The notes under the pieces are model-generated. The model was not told where the DNA came from. It made no database searches and saw only the letters and a program-made list of their open reading frames with translations. Positions 11,097 to 21,267 of a DNA stretch of 64,000 nt are shown here, piece after piece. The translations under genes and the position numbers were made by a program. The stretch covers positions 122,900 to 186,899 of the forward strand of contig SIJG01000182.1 of assembly GCA_023374025.1 (NCBI GenBank). The letters are read 5' to 3'. Source of the DNA: Heterodera schachtii. Taxonomy: Eukaryota > Nematoda > Chromadorea > Rhabditida > Heteroderidae. The first letter of the stretch is position 1. Each line of letters begins with the position of its first letter.

Positions 11097-12202
11097 CAGG
11101 GCTGCACGAAATTTCGTGTCGTTTTCGTGTCGTCCCCTTTTTTCGGCACTTTTTGAGTTTCGTTTTCGTGTTTCGTTTTCGTCCGTCAAAAAATTTTCGT
11201 TTCGTTTTCGGTTTCGATTTTAAAAATTTTGTTTTTCGTTTCGTGTTTCGTTTTCGGTTTTTAAAATTTTGGATTTTCGTTTCGTTTTCGTTTTCGTCAG
11301 AGCAAAATTTTACGAAAAAGACGAAAATATTTACACCCTTAAGAATGACTTTTTTGGGAAGAAATAATAAGTCATTTTTATTGAAGATTGTAGTTTAGTG
11401 GTGCAAACTTCGGATTTTTGTCCTGGTTTTATTATGTGTTCGAATCCATCTGCCCGCACTTTGTTTTAACCGATTTTTTTTTCATTTAATTTACTATTTT
11501 AATTACTAAATCTGTTAACAAATTGCATTTAAATTTTAAAAATTTACCCCAGCGGCGCCTATTGGCACCGCCGGACACTAAACATCTCCCTATTTTCTTT
11601 GAAAAATGCAAAAAATAATCAAAAAACTTTGGACAATTTTTCGACAAAATATGTTAACAAATTACAATAAAATTTTCAAAATTTTCCCCAGCGGCGCCTA
11701 TCGGCACCGCTGGACCCCCCCCCCCCCCCCCCCCCCTCCGCGCACTTCCCCAAAGTGGGAGGTGAAAAATATAATGTGCATTTTTGATCGAATAAATTGT
11801 ATAAACAACAGTGTTGAAGCAATTTTGCAAAATTTCTTATTTTTGACATTGAAATCTTATTTTTTCAATCACACATCCCTGTACTAGAGCCATATCTGCT
11901 TTTCCACCTACTAGGATCTCAATTCCTCCAGTTAGAGGATTCAATTTTCAAGTTTTATGTTTCTTAATTATGATTGAAATAAGTTCAAAAAATTTTCGGT
12001 TTTTTCGTTTCGTTTCGTACGAAAACGGTTATTTTTTCGTTTTCGTGTTTCGTTTTCGTCCGCCAAAATTTTTTCGTTTCGTTTTCGTTTTCGGTTTTCA
12101 AAATTTTATTTTTCGTTTCGTGTTTCGTTTTCGTACCGAATGCCCCTTTTCGTTTCGTTTTCGTATACGAAAATTTTTTTTTAAAGTTTTCGTGCAGCCC
12201 TG
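11097..12202. mobile_element. hAT-type element with perfect 8-bp TSD (CTCGCGCT), TTTCGTTTTCG repeats
   Basis: Termini are CAGGGCTGCACGAAA at 11097 and TTTTCGTGCAGCCCTG ending at 12202, with CTCGCGCT at 11089-11096 and 12203-12210. Both ends are filled with CGTTTTCGTGTTTCGTTTTCG-type repeats in inverted orientation, so the termini are foldback-like. The interior contains further GGCGGCGCCTATCGGCACCG relics and a C run at 11717-11736. An unoccupied site (CACTCGCGCTGCTGCTGTCC) is present at 58478-58497. Phe/Arg-rich frames here are not genes. Confidence 0.85.
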
Positions 12203-12890
12203 CTCGCGCTGCTGCTGTCCCCCATCCCAAATATCCGTGGGGAGGGAAGGGGTGGGCGTCCTTTCCTTCCCCTCCCATCATCAAGGGCGTAGGCAGGGGG
12301 GGGGGCTGGGGGGGGGCTAAAGCCCCCCCCCCGAAACACAAAAAGTAAAAAATTTTCAGTAAATTTTTTTGAAATTTTAAGCAATTTTCTTAACAAAATT
12401 GCATTAAAATACTCAAAAATTTTCCCGGCGGCGCCTATCGGCACCGCCGGACCCCCATTTTACCATATTTTTGAAAAATGGAGGCCAAAATGGCAAAAAA
12501 TATTAATTTTTTGGCGAAAAATTTTGTAAAATACACCCCACAATTCGGGATTTCAAAAAACCAAAAATACACCCCTAAAAATCGACTTAAAAAGGAAAAA
12601 TACACCCCTAAAAATCGACTTTTTGACTTCAGCCCCCCCAAAGCCAAGGGTCTGGCTACGCCCTTGCCCATCATCACCCCCTCCCGTGCGTGCGCTCGCC
12701 CATCCACCGGTTCATTATTCTTTGTAGTTTCAGCAGCAGAAGAGCAGAGCAGTGCTGCTCGGTGCTGAGCCGGCGGTGGAATTGGAGCGAGGAGGAGAAA
12801 GGCAAACCCATGGGGAAGGGGAAGGGGCACAGCTGCTGTGGGCGTGGGGGAGGGCACAACGACGTTTTTAGCGATTTTCTCGACAAAACA
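12203..12890. repeat. Copy of the GC-rich repeat also at 51.6-51.9 and 58.5-58.8 kb
   Basis: The sequence GCTGCTGCTGTCCCCCATCC... and GTTTCAGCAGCAGAAGAGC...CGGTGCTGAGCC matches the GC-rich blocks at 51650-51890 (inverted) and 58480-58740. Here it has been split by the hAT element at 12282-12666. It has several long open frames in different phases in every copy, so none is convincing as a protein. Confidence 0.65.
12282..12666. mobile_element. hAT-type MITE with perfect 8-bp TSD (CCCATCAT)
   Basis: Termini are CAAGGGCGTAGG and CTACGCCCTTG. The duplications are CCCATCAT at 12274-12281 and 12667-12674. The unoccupied site CCTCCCATCATCACCCC exists at about 58549-58565, so insertion and duplication can be read directly. 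Its interior closely matches 2804-3178, including GAGGCCAAAATGGCAAAAAA and repeated AAATACACCCCTAA. Confidence 0.9.
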
Positions 12891-13530
12891 TGGCATAACT
12901 TTGCTTAAGTGCAATCAAACTTTACATTTTTGGTACCATTCGATAGCCAAGTTTTTTCTCAATTAGCCTAAAATTTCAAAAATTTTGGTCACCTTTATAA
13001 AAAATTGTATGAAAATAAGTACTATTTCTGGTAATTTTATATTCATATTAGGGTTTTATTCCGCTCTACCATGTTTTGAGCTTTTTACCCATATAATTTC
13101 TGCCCTTTAATTTTTCTCGAATAAATAGATAAATTAAGATTTTCATCAAAGGAGCGGATGAAACGGTATCAAAAGACGATAAGGTGGGAGCAACCGATTT
13201 AACCCGGCGTCCAACCTAACAAGAACGCAGCTAAGACAGAGATATTTATGCTTAATAGATTCATATTTCTATAAATCTAGGAAAATAGAAAAAAAAAACA
13301 TGACAACATTTTTTAGCTGGCGAGGCAGCAGACTACTCAATTTATTCAACAAGAATGCCTTCTGAAAGTGACTAGAAAATTGCGAAGGAAATGTCACTCA
13401 TTTTGGTAAAAATATGACGGATTCTGAAAGATTAGAAATATAATAAAATGTAATTTTAGAATTAGGCATCAATTTGATATATTAAAAGTTACCGAGTGGG
13501 CGTATGATGAAAAGCAGCCAACCGAGAACC
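12890..13530. other. No gene seen
   Basis: AT-rich sequence. A block near 12900-12990 (ATAACTTTGCTTAAGT, GTACCATTCGATAGCC, AAATTTCAAAAATTTTGG) belongs to a dispersed family also seen at 5.7-5.9, 38.4-38.6, 48.2, 53.1, 56.2 and 57.8 kb. No splice-bounded open frame was found. Confidence 0.45.
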
Positions 13531-13638
13531 CGAGATAATTTATGGGTTATGTTTAGGAGAATAAAAGGCCCACTTTTTTATCATAGATAAAATGCAGAAA
13601 ATTCCCTTGTCGGAACTGATCAAATTAATCAGTTTTAC

Positions 13639-15048
13639 GAATTGGGAAAATAGGGCGCTCGTTCCACTCCCATCGCTCGCAAATGCCACGCGGCAATTAG
13701 TCGCTTGATCGTTCCCTTCCTCGGAAATCCGGAGCAGCTGATGAGAGTGGGAGGGGGGGGGGCGTTCGTCGTTTTCATCATATGCACAAGAATGAAGTTA
13801 AGAACATCAAATTTATGAATCTTAAAATTATAATTGTATTTTCTTCAATTGGAGCAGGTTTGATACAGTAGGAGTTGCTTCGACCACGGTATGTTTCTTT
13901 CCATGAATATGAATTAAAATACAATAGTTGTTTGATCTCCGCAGTTGGGGAGCCGATTTTCGGGGAAAGGGGAATACAGTGTCGGGGATAGGGACGGATG
14001 GGTACGATCCCACAGCTTGCGCAACTTCTCGAATTGGTTGTGCAGTCGGCTAAGGAACGAGGCCAATGACGGGTCAGGCGGATGAATGCGGAACAGCACC
14101 GCCGGAATTTTGAAATTTTATAGCATAAAAATTAAAGTTTGCAGAAAAATTTAGTCTGGCACCGTTTTTATGAGAATTATCAAGACCCTGTCACTTGAAA
14201 GGGCTACTCGAGATAATTTATGGGTTAGGTTTAGGAGAATAAAAGGCCCACTTTTTTATCACAGATAAAATGCAGAAAATCCCTTGTCGGAACTGATCAA
14301 ATTAATCAGTTTTACGAATTGGGAAAATAGGGCGCTCGTTCCACTCCCATCGCTCGCAAATGCCACGCGGCAATTAGTCGCTTGATCGTTCCCTTCCTCG
14401 GAAATCCGGAGCAGCTGATGAGAGTGGGAGGGGGGGGGGCGTTCGTCGTTTTCATCATATGCACAAGAATGAAGTTAAGAACATCAAATTTATGAATCTT
14501 AAAATTATAATTGTATTTTTTCAATTGGAGCTGGTATGGCACCGCCGGAAAAATTTTATAGCATAAAAATTAAAGTTTGCAGAAAAATTTAGTCTTGGGC
14601 ACCATTTTTATGAGAATTATCAAGACCCTGTCACTTGAAAGGGCTACTCGAGATAATTTATGGGTTAGGTTTAGGAGAATAAAAGGCCCACTTTTTTATC
14701 ACAGATAAAATGCAGAAAATCCCTTGTCGGAACTGATCAAATTAATCAGTTTTACGAATTGGGAAAATAGGGCGCTCGTTCCACTCCCATCGCTCGCAAA
14801 TGCCACGCGGCAATTAGTCGCTTGATCGTTCCCTTCCTCGGAAATCCGGAGCAGCTGATGAGAGTGGGAGGGGGGGGGGGCGTTCGTCGTTTTCATCATA
14901 TGCACAAGAATGAAGTTAAGAACATCAAATTTATGAATCTTAAAATTATAATTGTCTTTCTGGCTTAAGCGTCATATTTTTACCAAAACCATAGCCATTT
15001 CTTCGCCTTTTTCTTCGTTCGAGCTTAATGGCATTTTTTGGCCATGAA
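13639..15048 (-). CDS. Unidentified multi-exon gene with a triplicated 99-bp exon
   Basis: Minus strand. Exon 15048-14984, bounded by TTTGCAG and GTAAAA, encodes HGQKMPLSSNEEKGEEMAMV then L. The next exon occurs three times, identical in length and sequence as far as I can compare: 14854-14756, 14414-14316 and 13737-13639. Each is bounded by CATCAG and GTAAAA and encodes LLRISEEGNDQATNCRVAFA then SDGSGTSALFSQF (33 codons, phase 0, so copies could be joined or skipped without frame change). Between copies 2 and 1 lies 14099 to about 13940 with a different frame, LFRIHPPDPSLASFLSRLHN then QFEKLRKLWDRTHPS. Codon use is clearly better than background. No family was recognised. Upstream and downstream ends are not visible, and the gene may be broken at the duplication junction near 14100. 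Confidence 0.5.
14101..14960. repeat. Tandem direct duplication, unit about 440 bp
   Basis: Two adjacent units (about 14101-14540 and 14541-14960) start GCCGGAA...TTTATAGCATAAAAATTAAAG and end TTATAATTGT. A third, shorter copy covers 13530-13845. Each carries AGATAATTTATGGGTTAGG, the 99-bp exon and a G run of about 9-11 before CGTTCGTCG. G-run length is the main difference between copies. Confidence 0.85.
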
Positions 15049-16560
15049 CTGCAAAGTCGGCAAGTTTGCCATCTATAAATTGCTATCATAATAATTCTTA
15101 AATGAAAATAAAAAATATTTCTCGATTCCCTATAACCGAGTCGAGAAATTTCTCGGGTTTTTTGGGTCTCTTTTCTCGTATGCTTTCTCAACGTCATTTC
15201 TCGGTAACGATTCTCGGCAAAAATCGTTTCTTGCATACCCCTACTTACGCTTTTAATGATTGCGTCATTTTTTAATTAAAAAAACAAATTATGTTAAATA
15301 AAACGGGTGTTAGATATCTACTGATGATTAGAGACCGGATTTTTATGTGCTAAAGATCCCGAACACACCCCTAAGAATCGACCAACTCGTTGGTAATGAA
15401 AATAAACATTTTGCTCCATTTTTTGGCTGAAAAATATGTCACTATTCGTCACTATTTCGCACTTTTTTCACTATTTTGTCACTATTTTGGCGTTTTTACT
15501 CATGTTTTAGTTAACTATTTCGGGATTTTTCGTCACTAAAAGTCGCATCCCTAATCATCACCACCAATTTCTCCAAGGCTCATGTGGTCGTTGTTCCCTT
15601 CTGATTTAATTAATTCCCATTAAAATCCACAGAAAAATAAAACATTTATTTTCACCGTTTCCATTCGGTGCCAAAACACCGAAACTTCGCAATTGACGAC
15701 CAACTCATTCACTGTGGCCTTTCATCAGTTCAAATGTAATTATTTCTAGATTCGTGCTTAATTTCTTAATTTGGTACACAAAAATTAGAGAAACAAATGT
15801 TGGCACGAAAATTTATAAGTTTGCCTATTTTTGATGCTACTTTTAACAAAAGCGTTAAAATTTTCAAAAATCATTCAGCCGATCCAAAATAATCGTGTTT
15901 TTATGTTTGTTTTTAAATCCAAATTTTTTTTTGGAAATATAAAATAAATTTCTATATGAAAATTGAATTTTTGACTGTACTCGAATTTTAATCAATTTTA
16001 TTTTCAATAATCATATAATATTTTGGGGATTCATTAACAAATATTCATCTTTTCGACCAGTGCAAAATTAGATAATTAATCAATAGAGCTGTGACAAATA
16101 TTTATTAAAAATCCCGAAATATTAAAAATTTACGAGAAAATGCCGAAATTAACAAAAATATTAAAAAGGTCCGAAATATGCTCTGTTACAAAATTATAGC
16201 TCTGTAATTTATTTCATTGCACTTACTTCCCACGGGCCAATTGAGTTGAAAATTTTACGAAACTTTCTTCTCCAATTACATTAAGATTCACACGAAAAAG
16301 TCGGAAAGTTTAGAAGAAAATAAAATTGTGTTTTTTCCGGAAATTGCCCCAAATTTGCTGTTGCAAAATTATAGCGTACCCTTTACAACATTTCTTAGAA
16401 ACTACTTAAAAATCTGAAAAATTCATATAAGCATAACTTTTTATTAAAAAAACAAATAAATAAAACAATTGCATTTAAATCATACATATTATTGATGTTT
16501 AATTACGCTTTTTAATGTTTTGAGCAAATTAGGTTTTTATAATTAGAACAAATGTAAACC
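15049..16560. other. Repeat remnants, no gene
   Basis: At 15435-15550 are copies of TCACTATTTCG / TCGTCACTATTT ending in TCGCATCCCTAATCA, resembling one arm of a foldback-type element. At 15325 ATTAGAGACCGG matches the terminus of the 53470-54241 family. The remainder is AT-rich and no exons were recognised. Confidence 0.4.
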
Positions 16561-16576
16561 AACAGCAAGTAATTAG

Positions 16577-17781
16577 CCGAACGTCTCAATTTGGAACAGT
16601 TGGTAATTCCGAGTGCATATCGTATTTACAAGCGCACTGAGATTGACGAGGAGCAATTCCTGTTGGCGGACACTGCTGTTTTTCAAATTCAAGGACAGAA
16701 TGAACCCCAACGGTGAGACATTTATAATTTAAACCATTAAATTATGGTCATTTACTGTATTAAGGATTCTCATTTTGTGCGCTACTGCTTCTTTCACCTC
16801 GTCCGCAACATGAAGAAGCAGACAAGGGCCCTGGGGCCTTTCAGAATTACCAACGACAAACGACAGAGACAAACGACAAACGATATATTTGTCGTTAGTA
16901 TACGCCGTTTGTCGTTTATCATCAATCATAATTAAAAATTTTGTCGTTTGTCGTATGTCTCCCGAAATTTGTCGTTTGTCGTCTAAAATTAGGCGTTTGT
17001 CGTTTGTCTCTAAAATTCTGATTGGTTTTTACGACAAACGTCAAATTTCATACGACAAACGCCAAATATTTGGGGGGCGCTCAACACCACCCCTCAAATT
17101 TGTCGTCTGAGAAGTGTCCCAAAAAGACACCACATAATTTTCATCCAAAAAATTTTATTTCATGTTAAAATTATATTCCTAGGGATACGTTAGTCGCTGA
17201 TCATGAATCCGATCTCAGATTTTCATTATCTATGCTTTTATCAATGATTTTTGATAAAGTTATCAAAGTCTATTGAATTCGTGTTCATGATTGGAATTAG
17301 AAGAAATAAATTTTATATTTGGAATCTACGCCTCAAAAAACCCATAAAAAGACACTTTTATCATTTTTTATGCTTTTTGCACTTTATGAAATTTTCGGTT
17401 AACTGGAAAGAATTTACGACAAACGACAAATATACTGTGAAATTTGGTAATTCTGATTGGACGACAATTCGGACGACAGAGACAAACGACAAATGGCAAA
17501 ACGATAAATTTGGACGACAAACGATATATTTTTTTGTCGTAACGACATATTAGGAGACAAACGGCAAATTTGTCATTTGTCGGTCGATTTGTCGTTTGTC
17601 GTTCGTAATTCTGAAAGGCCCCTGGGCCTCACTCATGTAATTATTTATTTATTTTTTGTCATTCAATCCCATTCAAACATTCCCCCCCAAAATGATCACA
17701 ATTATGCCAATGCCAATGTTAGTCTCGAAAACCTTAATAATTTTCTCGCTTTTGTATCCCGAAACTATGAGATGCGTTTTT
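16577..17781 (+). pseudogene. Unidentified gene interrupted by a transposon
   Basis: Exon a (16577-16712), after a TTAG acceptor and before GTGAGA, encodes ERLNLEQLVIPSAYRIYKRT then EIDEEQFLLADTAVFQIQGQ. Exon b starts after TTAAG at 16764 and encodes DSHFVRYCFFHLVRNMKKQT. It runs into an element at about 16830-17625. On the far side, GGCCTCACTCAT is followed by a GTAATT donor, and after a GTTAG acceptor at 17721 the last exon encodes LENLNNFLAFVSRNYEMRF and a stop at 17779-17781. If the element is removed, a frame linking the two flanks can be drawn, but target-site ambiguity leaves the phase uncertain, and exons a and b also differ by one phase. Family not recognised. It is probably inactivated by the insertion. 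Confidence 0.5.
16830..17625. mobile_element. DNA element with ACGACAAACG-repeat termini, inserted in an exon
   Basis: Termini GGGGCCTTTCAGAATTAC and GTAATTCTGAAAGGCCCC are perfect inverted complements. Next to each are arrays of ACGACAAACGACAAA (left) and TTTGTCGTTTGTCG (right), so both ends are foldback-like. Flanks GCCCTGGG and CCCCTGGG may be an 8-bp duplication with one mismatch. The interior has no credible transposase frame. Confidence 0.8.
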
Positions 17782-18017
17782 AGTTTGTAATGTAATTTGT
17801 TATTTACGTATTTTTTGTTGAATTTACGCATTTTTGACGAATGTGGAGTTAAAATGGCAAAATTTTGGTTATATTAGTTTTAAAAATTTATTCTAATTGC
17901 AAAAAGGGTAAAAATTGTATTTATTAAGCCTTACAAAAATAAATAAATAAATAACAATTTAATTTAAAATTTTGCGTACGAATATTAAAAATCCATCAAT
18001 TTTTTGCCAATTTTTCA

Positions 18018-18281
18018 TCACAGAATGGGGAGATCGAATTTGAAGGACGGCCCAAAGTTTGCCTTGATCAAATCGCCAAAGTCGTGCAATGCAATGAACG
18101 GAAACAGCGGATCTGTGGGCGGAGTATCCAAAATAATTGTGGCACCTTAAAATGTTTATTTTATTTTTGAATTAAATTTAATTTGTTTTTTTTTTCGACC
18201 GATCCGTCGTCCATTTTTTGCGAAAATAATTCGTCGCATGTCCAAATTAAGGCCACATCCGACGGTGTCATAAACATCAAA
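18018..18281 (-). pseudogene. SPRY-domain protein, C-terminal two exons (SPRYSEC/RanBPM-like)
   Basis: Exon 18281-18200 (after CACTCACAG) encodes FDVYDTVGCGLNLDMRRIIF then AKNGRRI. It joins in phase 1, with a weak GTCGAA donor, to exon 18145-18018 encoding GATIILDTPPTDPLFPFIAL then HDFGDLIKANFGPSFKFDLP and a stop. The order D.VGCG.N, I.F.KNG, LFPF.AL..FGD.I.ANFG is the C-terminal half of a SPRY (B30.2-type) domain, a protein-binding fold. Secreted SPRY proteins are a large effector family in potato cyst nematodes; cytoplasmic RanBPM-like proteins share the fold. The N-terminal half and any signal peptide are not visible upstream, where a transposable element lies at 18.77-19.28 kb, so the copy may be truncated or its first exons distant. 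Confidence 0.75.
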
Positions 18282-18764
18282 CTGTGAGTGTCCAAATCGC
18301 TTTAAAACAGCTTTTATCGTATAGAGCATAGCGCGGCTTTTTTTGGCTCGGGCGCCAAAAATGATCAGAAAAAATGATCGAATGAAAATACAAGCCCAAA
18401 AACATTGATTAATGCAATTTTCTATTTTATATTGTACTGATAATTTTTCATGGGTTCGGATCCGCCCGACAAATGATGAATTATTTTAATTTTTTTCTAA
18501 TATGATTCCACCTAGCATCCATTTTGTCTCTAGGACCATTTAAAGATTCAATTAAAAAATATTTTTATATTCCATTGTTAAATTTACATTTTTATTTAAT
18601 CCAAAAAATATTACAGCCTTTAGCATCGCAAATAAAATTATTAATAAAACAATTTCGTATTTTTATATTAAAAAATTAAAATGAACCTTTAAAAATCGTT
18701 AATTTGCGCAATTTTCGTGGTAATTTGTTTTTAAAATTTCCAAAGAATTATATTCCGGTCGGGG

Positions 18765-19277
18765 TCGTTTTCGCGTGGCCGTTTTCGCGTAGTTGCATAT
18801 TAGAGAATTCATTAATAGGGATGCGATTTTTAGGCACAAAAATCGCGAATTCGACCAATTCCGAACCCCTAACCCGAACTCGAACATTTTTCGAGAATTA
18901 AATTAAAAATTTTTTTTTTAAATTTCTCTTAAAACATTGTTTTTAGGGTTTTCAGTGTTATAAACTTTCGACAAAAACCATTTCAAAGCCAAAAAATGGT
19001 CATTCTGTAAAGATACGAAGATAAAAATGAATTTTGAATTTTCGATTTTTTGTTTGAGTTAGGGTTAGGGATTCAGAATTCGTTGACGCACATTCGAACA
19101 AACTGACAAATTATTATAGAAGGTGACCAGCCGCAAGAAAGAAAAAACAAAAAAAAAGATATGAAAATTATTCGAGTTCGGGTTCGGGATTCGAAAAATG
19201 GATGTTCGGCACATATCCGACCAATTTCAGTCCTAAACAGGCACTCACGCGAAAACGTACCCCACGCGAAAACGTCT
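18765..19277. mobile_element. Short DNA element with CGTTTTCGCGTGG-repeat termini
   Basis: The left end has GTCGTTTTCGCGTGGCCG and TTTTCGCGTAG. The right end has the inverted CACGCGAAAACGTACCCCAC and GCGAAAACGTC. The interior carries CGAACCCCTAACCCGAACTC and its inverted counterpart GAGTTCGGGTTCGGGATTCG, so a second inverted pair is nested inside. Target duplications were not resolved. Confidence 0.65.
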
Positions 19278-19360
19278 TCTTTCGGATTCACGAATAAAGA
19301 ACCATGGGTATCGATCGCTTGCTTTTTTTGTTGAAAATTTAATTTGGCAAAAATTTCCAT
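19278..19360 (-). pseudogene. Possible first exon (MEIFAKLNFQQ...)
   Basis: A minus-strand ATG at 19360 opens MEIFAKLNFQQKKQAIDTHG then SLFVNPKEDVFAW, running to the edge of the element at 18765-19277. It looks coding and is cut by the element. It lies upstream, on the same strand, of the SPRY exons and could belong to the same locus, but no homology shows this. Confidence 0.3.
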
Positions 19361-19802
19361 TTTTTGCCCTTTTATGATTTATTGGCATATTTCAACTGAC
19401 CATTCAGTGAATCCGAATGGCGATGGTATTGCATTTTAATGCTACAAATTATGCCAAATTTCGGGCCATAAATTCCAATTTCTCGCCACTAATTCCTTGG
19501 CCATTTGATCAACAACAAAGCTTTATTCGCCAAAAAATTGAAAAACAAAAACAATTAAAGGCGAAAAACTGAATAATGATAAATAGAGGGATAGATAATG
19601 TGAAAAAGAGAGAAAAAAGAGGAGAAAGAGTGAATTTATATTGATCAGTACTGATGCACGGGAGTGTTAGTCTAAACTTTTTGAGCGACGGAATTAAGGG
19701 AATATTGTAAATCTGTTGAGGGCCCTGGCGATCATAGACTGATCTGCGATATTGCCATATTTTTGTAAACAAAAAAATTTCATTCCTGATGCCTAATTTT
19801 AG

Positions 19803-20498
19803 CAGCTAAGCATTGTCCTGAATGGACTCGGCATTTTTTCCGCCATTGCCGTGTTGGCCAACGCCGTTTTGGCCTCATTTGCGTAAACCATAAAGCAATA
19901 AATCATTTTGAAAAATGGCAATTTTATATTTTAATTATTATTTTTTTAAACATTTTCAGAGCCTCGTAAATTATACGTTTGCCTTTTTTGCCCATCGCTT
20001 TGGCAAAATGAAAAATGCATAAAAATAGGCGCCTTGGCATCAAGCACAAAAAGTTCGAATTAGGCAAAGTGCTTTTCTGATCACTAAAAATCCCTGTCCC
20101 CGTTTTCACAGTCCCGACCTATGTACTGTAGAATTAATTCAAATCACTTTCGATCAAAAAATTCATTATTTAGTTTTGGCATCGTGCGCTTCCACTTTTC
20201 ATGGCCATTTCGTTCATTTTGCCGTTTCCATTCACTGTTCCAATTTTGGGCTTAGACATGTGCATCCATGTTCAAATGCCACTTTCACACTTGACGACCA
20301 TAAGACAGCAAAGCATTGCTTTTTGGCAATACTTTTTAAATAAAAATTAATGAATTGAACAGCTCTGAGTTCGCCGCTTGGTCCGCCATTCTCTTCGGCA
20401 TCATCTGTCTGCTGCTAAATTTGGCATCACTTTTTGCCTACAAATTGTGCCGTTGTCAAAATGCCAGCCTTCAAAGTGACGCCAACTCAAAATTTTAG
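19803..20498 (+). CDS. Multi-pass membrane protein, partial exons
   Basis: Exon 19803-19882 (TTTTAG acceptor, GTAAAC donor) encodes LSIVLNGLGIFSAIAVLANA then VLASF, a hydrophobic membrane segment. The final exon 20363-20498 (GAACAG acceptor) encodes SEFAAWSAILFGIICLLLNL then ASLFAYKLCRCQNASLQSD and a stop: another membrane helix and a short polar, Cys-containing tail. Between them at about 20172-20340 a frame reading HPCSNATFTLDDHKTAKHC could be an extracellular loop, but its splice phase did not resolve. The layout suggests a small four-helix protein of claudin/tetraspanin/MARVEL type. The exact family is unknown, and the N-terminal exons upstream were not found. Confidence 0.5.
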
Positions 20499-20504
20499 CG
20501 CAAA

Positions 20505-20561
20505 ATGACCATTTACACGGTGTTCACCTTTTTTGGTCAACTGATCATTGCCATTTTTATG
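20505..20561 (+). CDS. Signal-peptide-like first exon
   Basis: ATG at 20505, seven bases after the stop of the membrane-protein exon, encodes MTIYTVFTFFGQLIIAIFM and ends exactly at a GTAAGC donor. A hydrophobic start followed by a strong donor suggests the first exon of a secreted or membrane protein. After a TCTAAG acceptor near 20632, the next frame (IIVYACKI) soon stops, so the continuation is unclear or the gene is dead. Confidence 0.3.
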
Positions 20562-20679
20562 GTAAGCAAAAGCAAAAATTTTTATTTTTTTAATTGCAAA
20601 TTATAAATAATTTCAAATTTCTTTTTTTCTAAGATTATCGTTTATGCTTGTAAAATATGATTTTTAAAGTTTTTCTCCT

Positions 20680-21166
20680 ATTTGAATTATCAATATTTTC
20701 AACAAAAACTAGTAAAAATTTTTAAATTTTACTATTTAAATAAAGAGATACATATTCTGGAATTATTAAAATTAATAGTTGAAAAAACCAATTTTCACAT
20801 TCATGGAATTTGTTTTCTACTTCTATTCAGAAAAGTATTCATTTTCCATCAAATTCCATGCATTATTAAAGCTTTTTTGGTTTTCAACTTTTTAAAATAA
20901 TTTTCAGGTTTGTTCACCTACGATTATTTATGACGAAATCCGTTAGAAAATAAAAGAAATGTCAGAAAAACAGTACGAATTCAAATTTTCTTTGGAAAAT
21001 GTAAAATTAGTGTTTGATCAGAAAACAGGGACAAAAAAATTAAACAAAAAGTGTGTCCGATTATTTGAAAAACGGCGTATAAAAGGCGAGCGGAAAAGCG
21101 AAAACCATACAAAGGCATACGCATTAATTAAGAAATTTTCAATTTAATTGACTTTTTATTTTCTTC
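20680..21166. other. AT-rich, no confident gene
   Basis: Two open frames exist (20682-20900, hydrophobic Leu/Phe/Lys; 20959-21147, Lys-rich). The second starts MSEKQYEFKFSLENVKLVFD and ends in a Lys/Arg-rich tail; it could be an exon, but no splice partner or family was found. Both are strongly AT-biased. Confidence 0.25.
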
Positions 21167-21267
21167 ATGCGCTCCTTTCTGTTCCTCGCCTTCGTAGCAC
21201 ATCTCGTCGTCCAATGTTCGGCTGATGAGTCAATTTTTCGGCCATTGTATTCGAATCTAATCCAGTA
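21166..21267 (+). CDS. Secretory signal-peptide exon, unidentified
   Basis: The frame reads MRSFLFLAFVAHLVVQCSAD and then ESIFRPLYSNLIQ to TAA. The first 19 residues are a textbook signal peptide with cleavage after CSA. A possible GTAACT donor overlaps the last codons, so this may be a first exon. Its 3' part starts a 210-bp segment that is repeated at 22292-22502 upstream of the ubiquitin-like gene. It may therefore be a truncated relative of a secreted gene, with the duplication breakpoint inside the coding sequence. Confidence 0.4.

Noticed and set aside
11081..12320. Phe/Arg-rich frames (FVFRFRF...) in the TTTCGTTTTCG element.
   Set aside because: Translation of a tandem repeat at hAT termini.
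19050..19075. GTTAGGGTTAGGG looked telomere-like.
   Set aside because: Only two units, inside a foldback element; nematode telomeres use TTAGGC.
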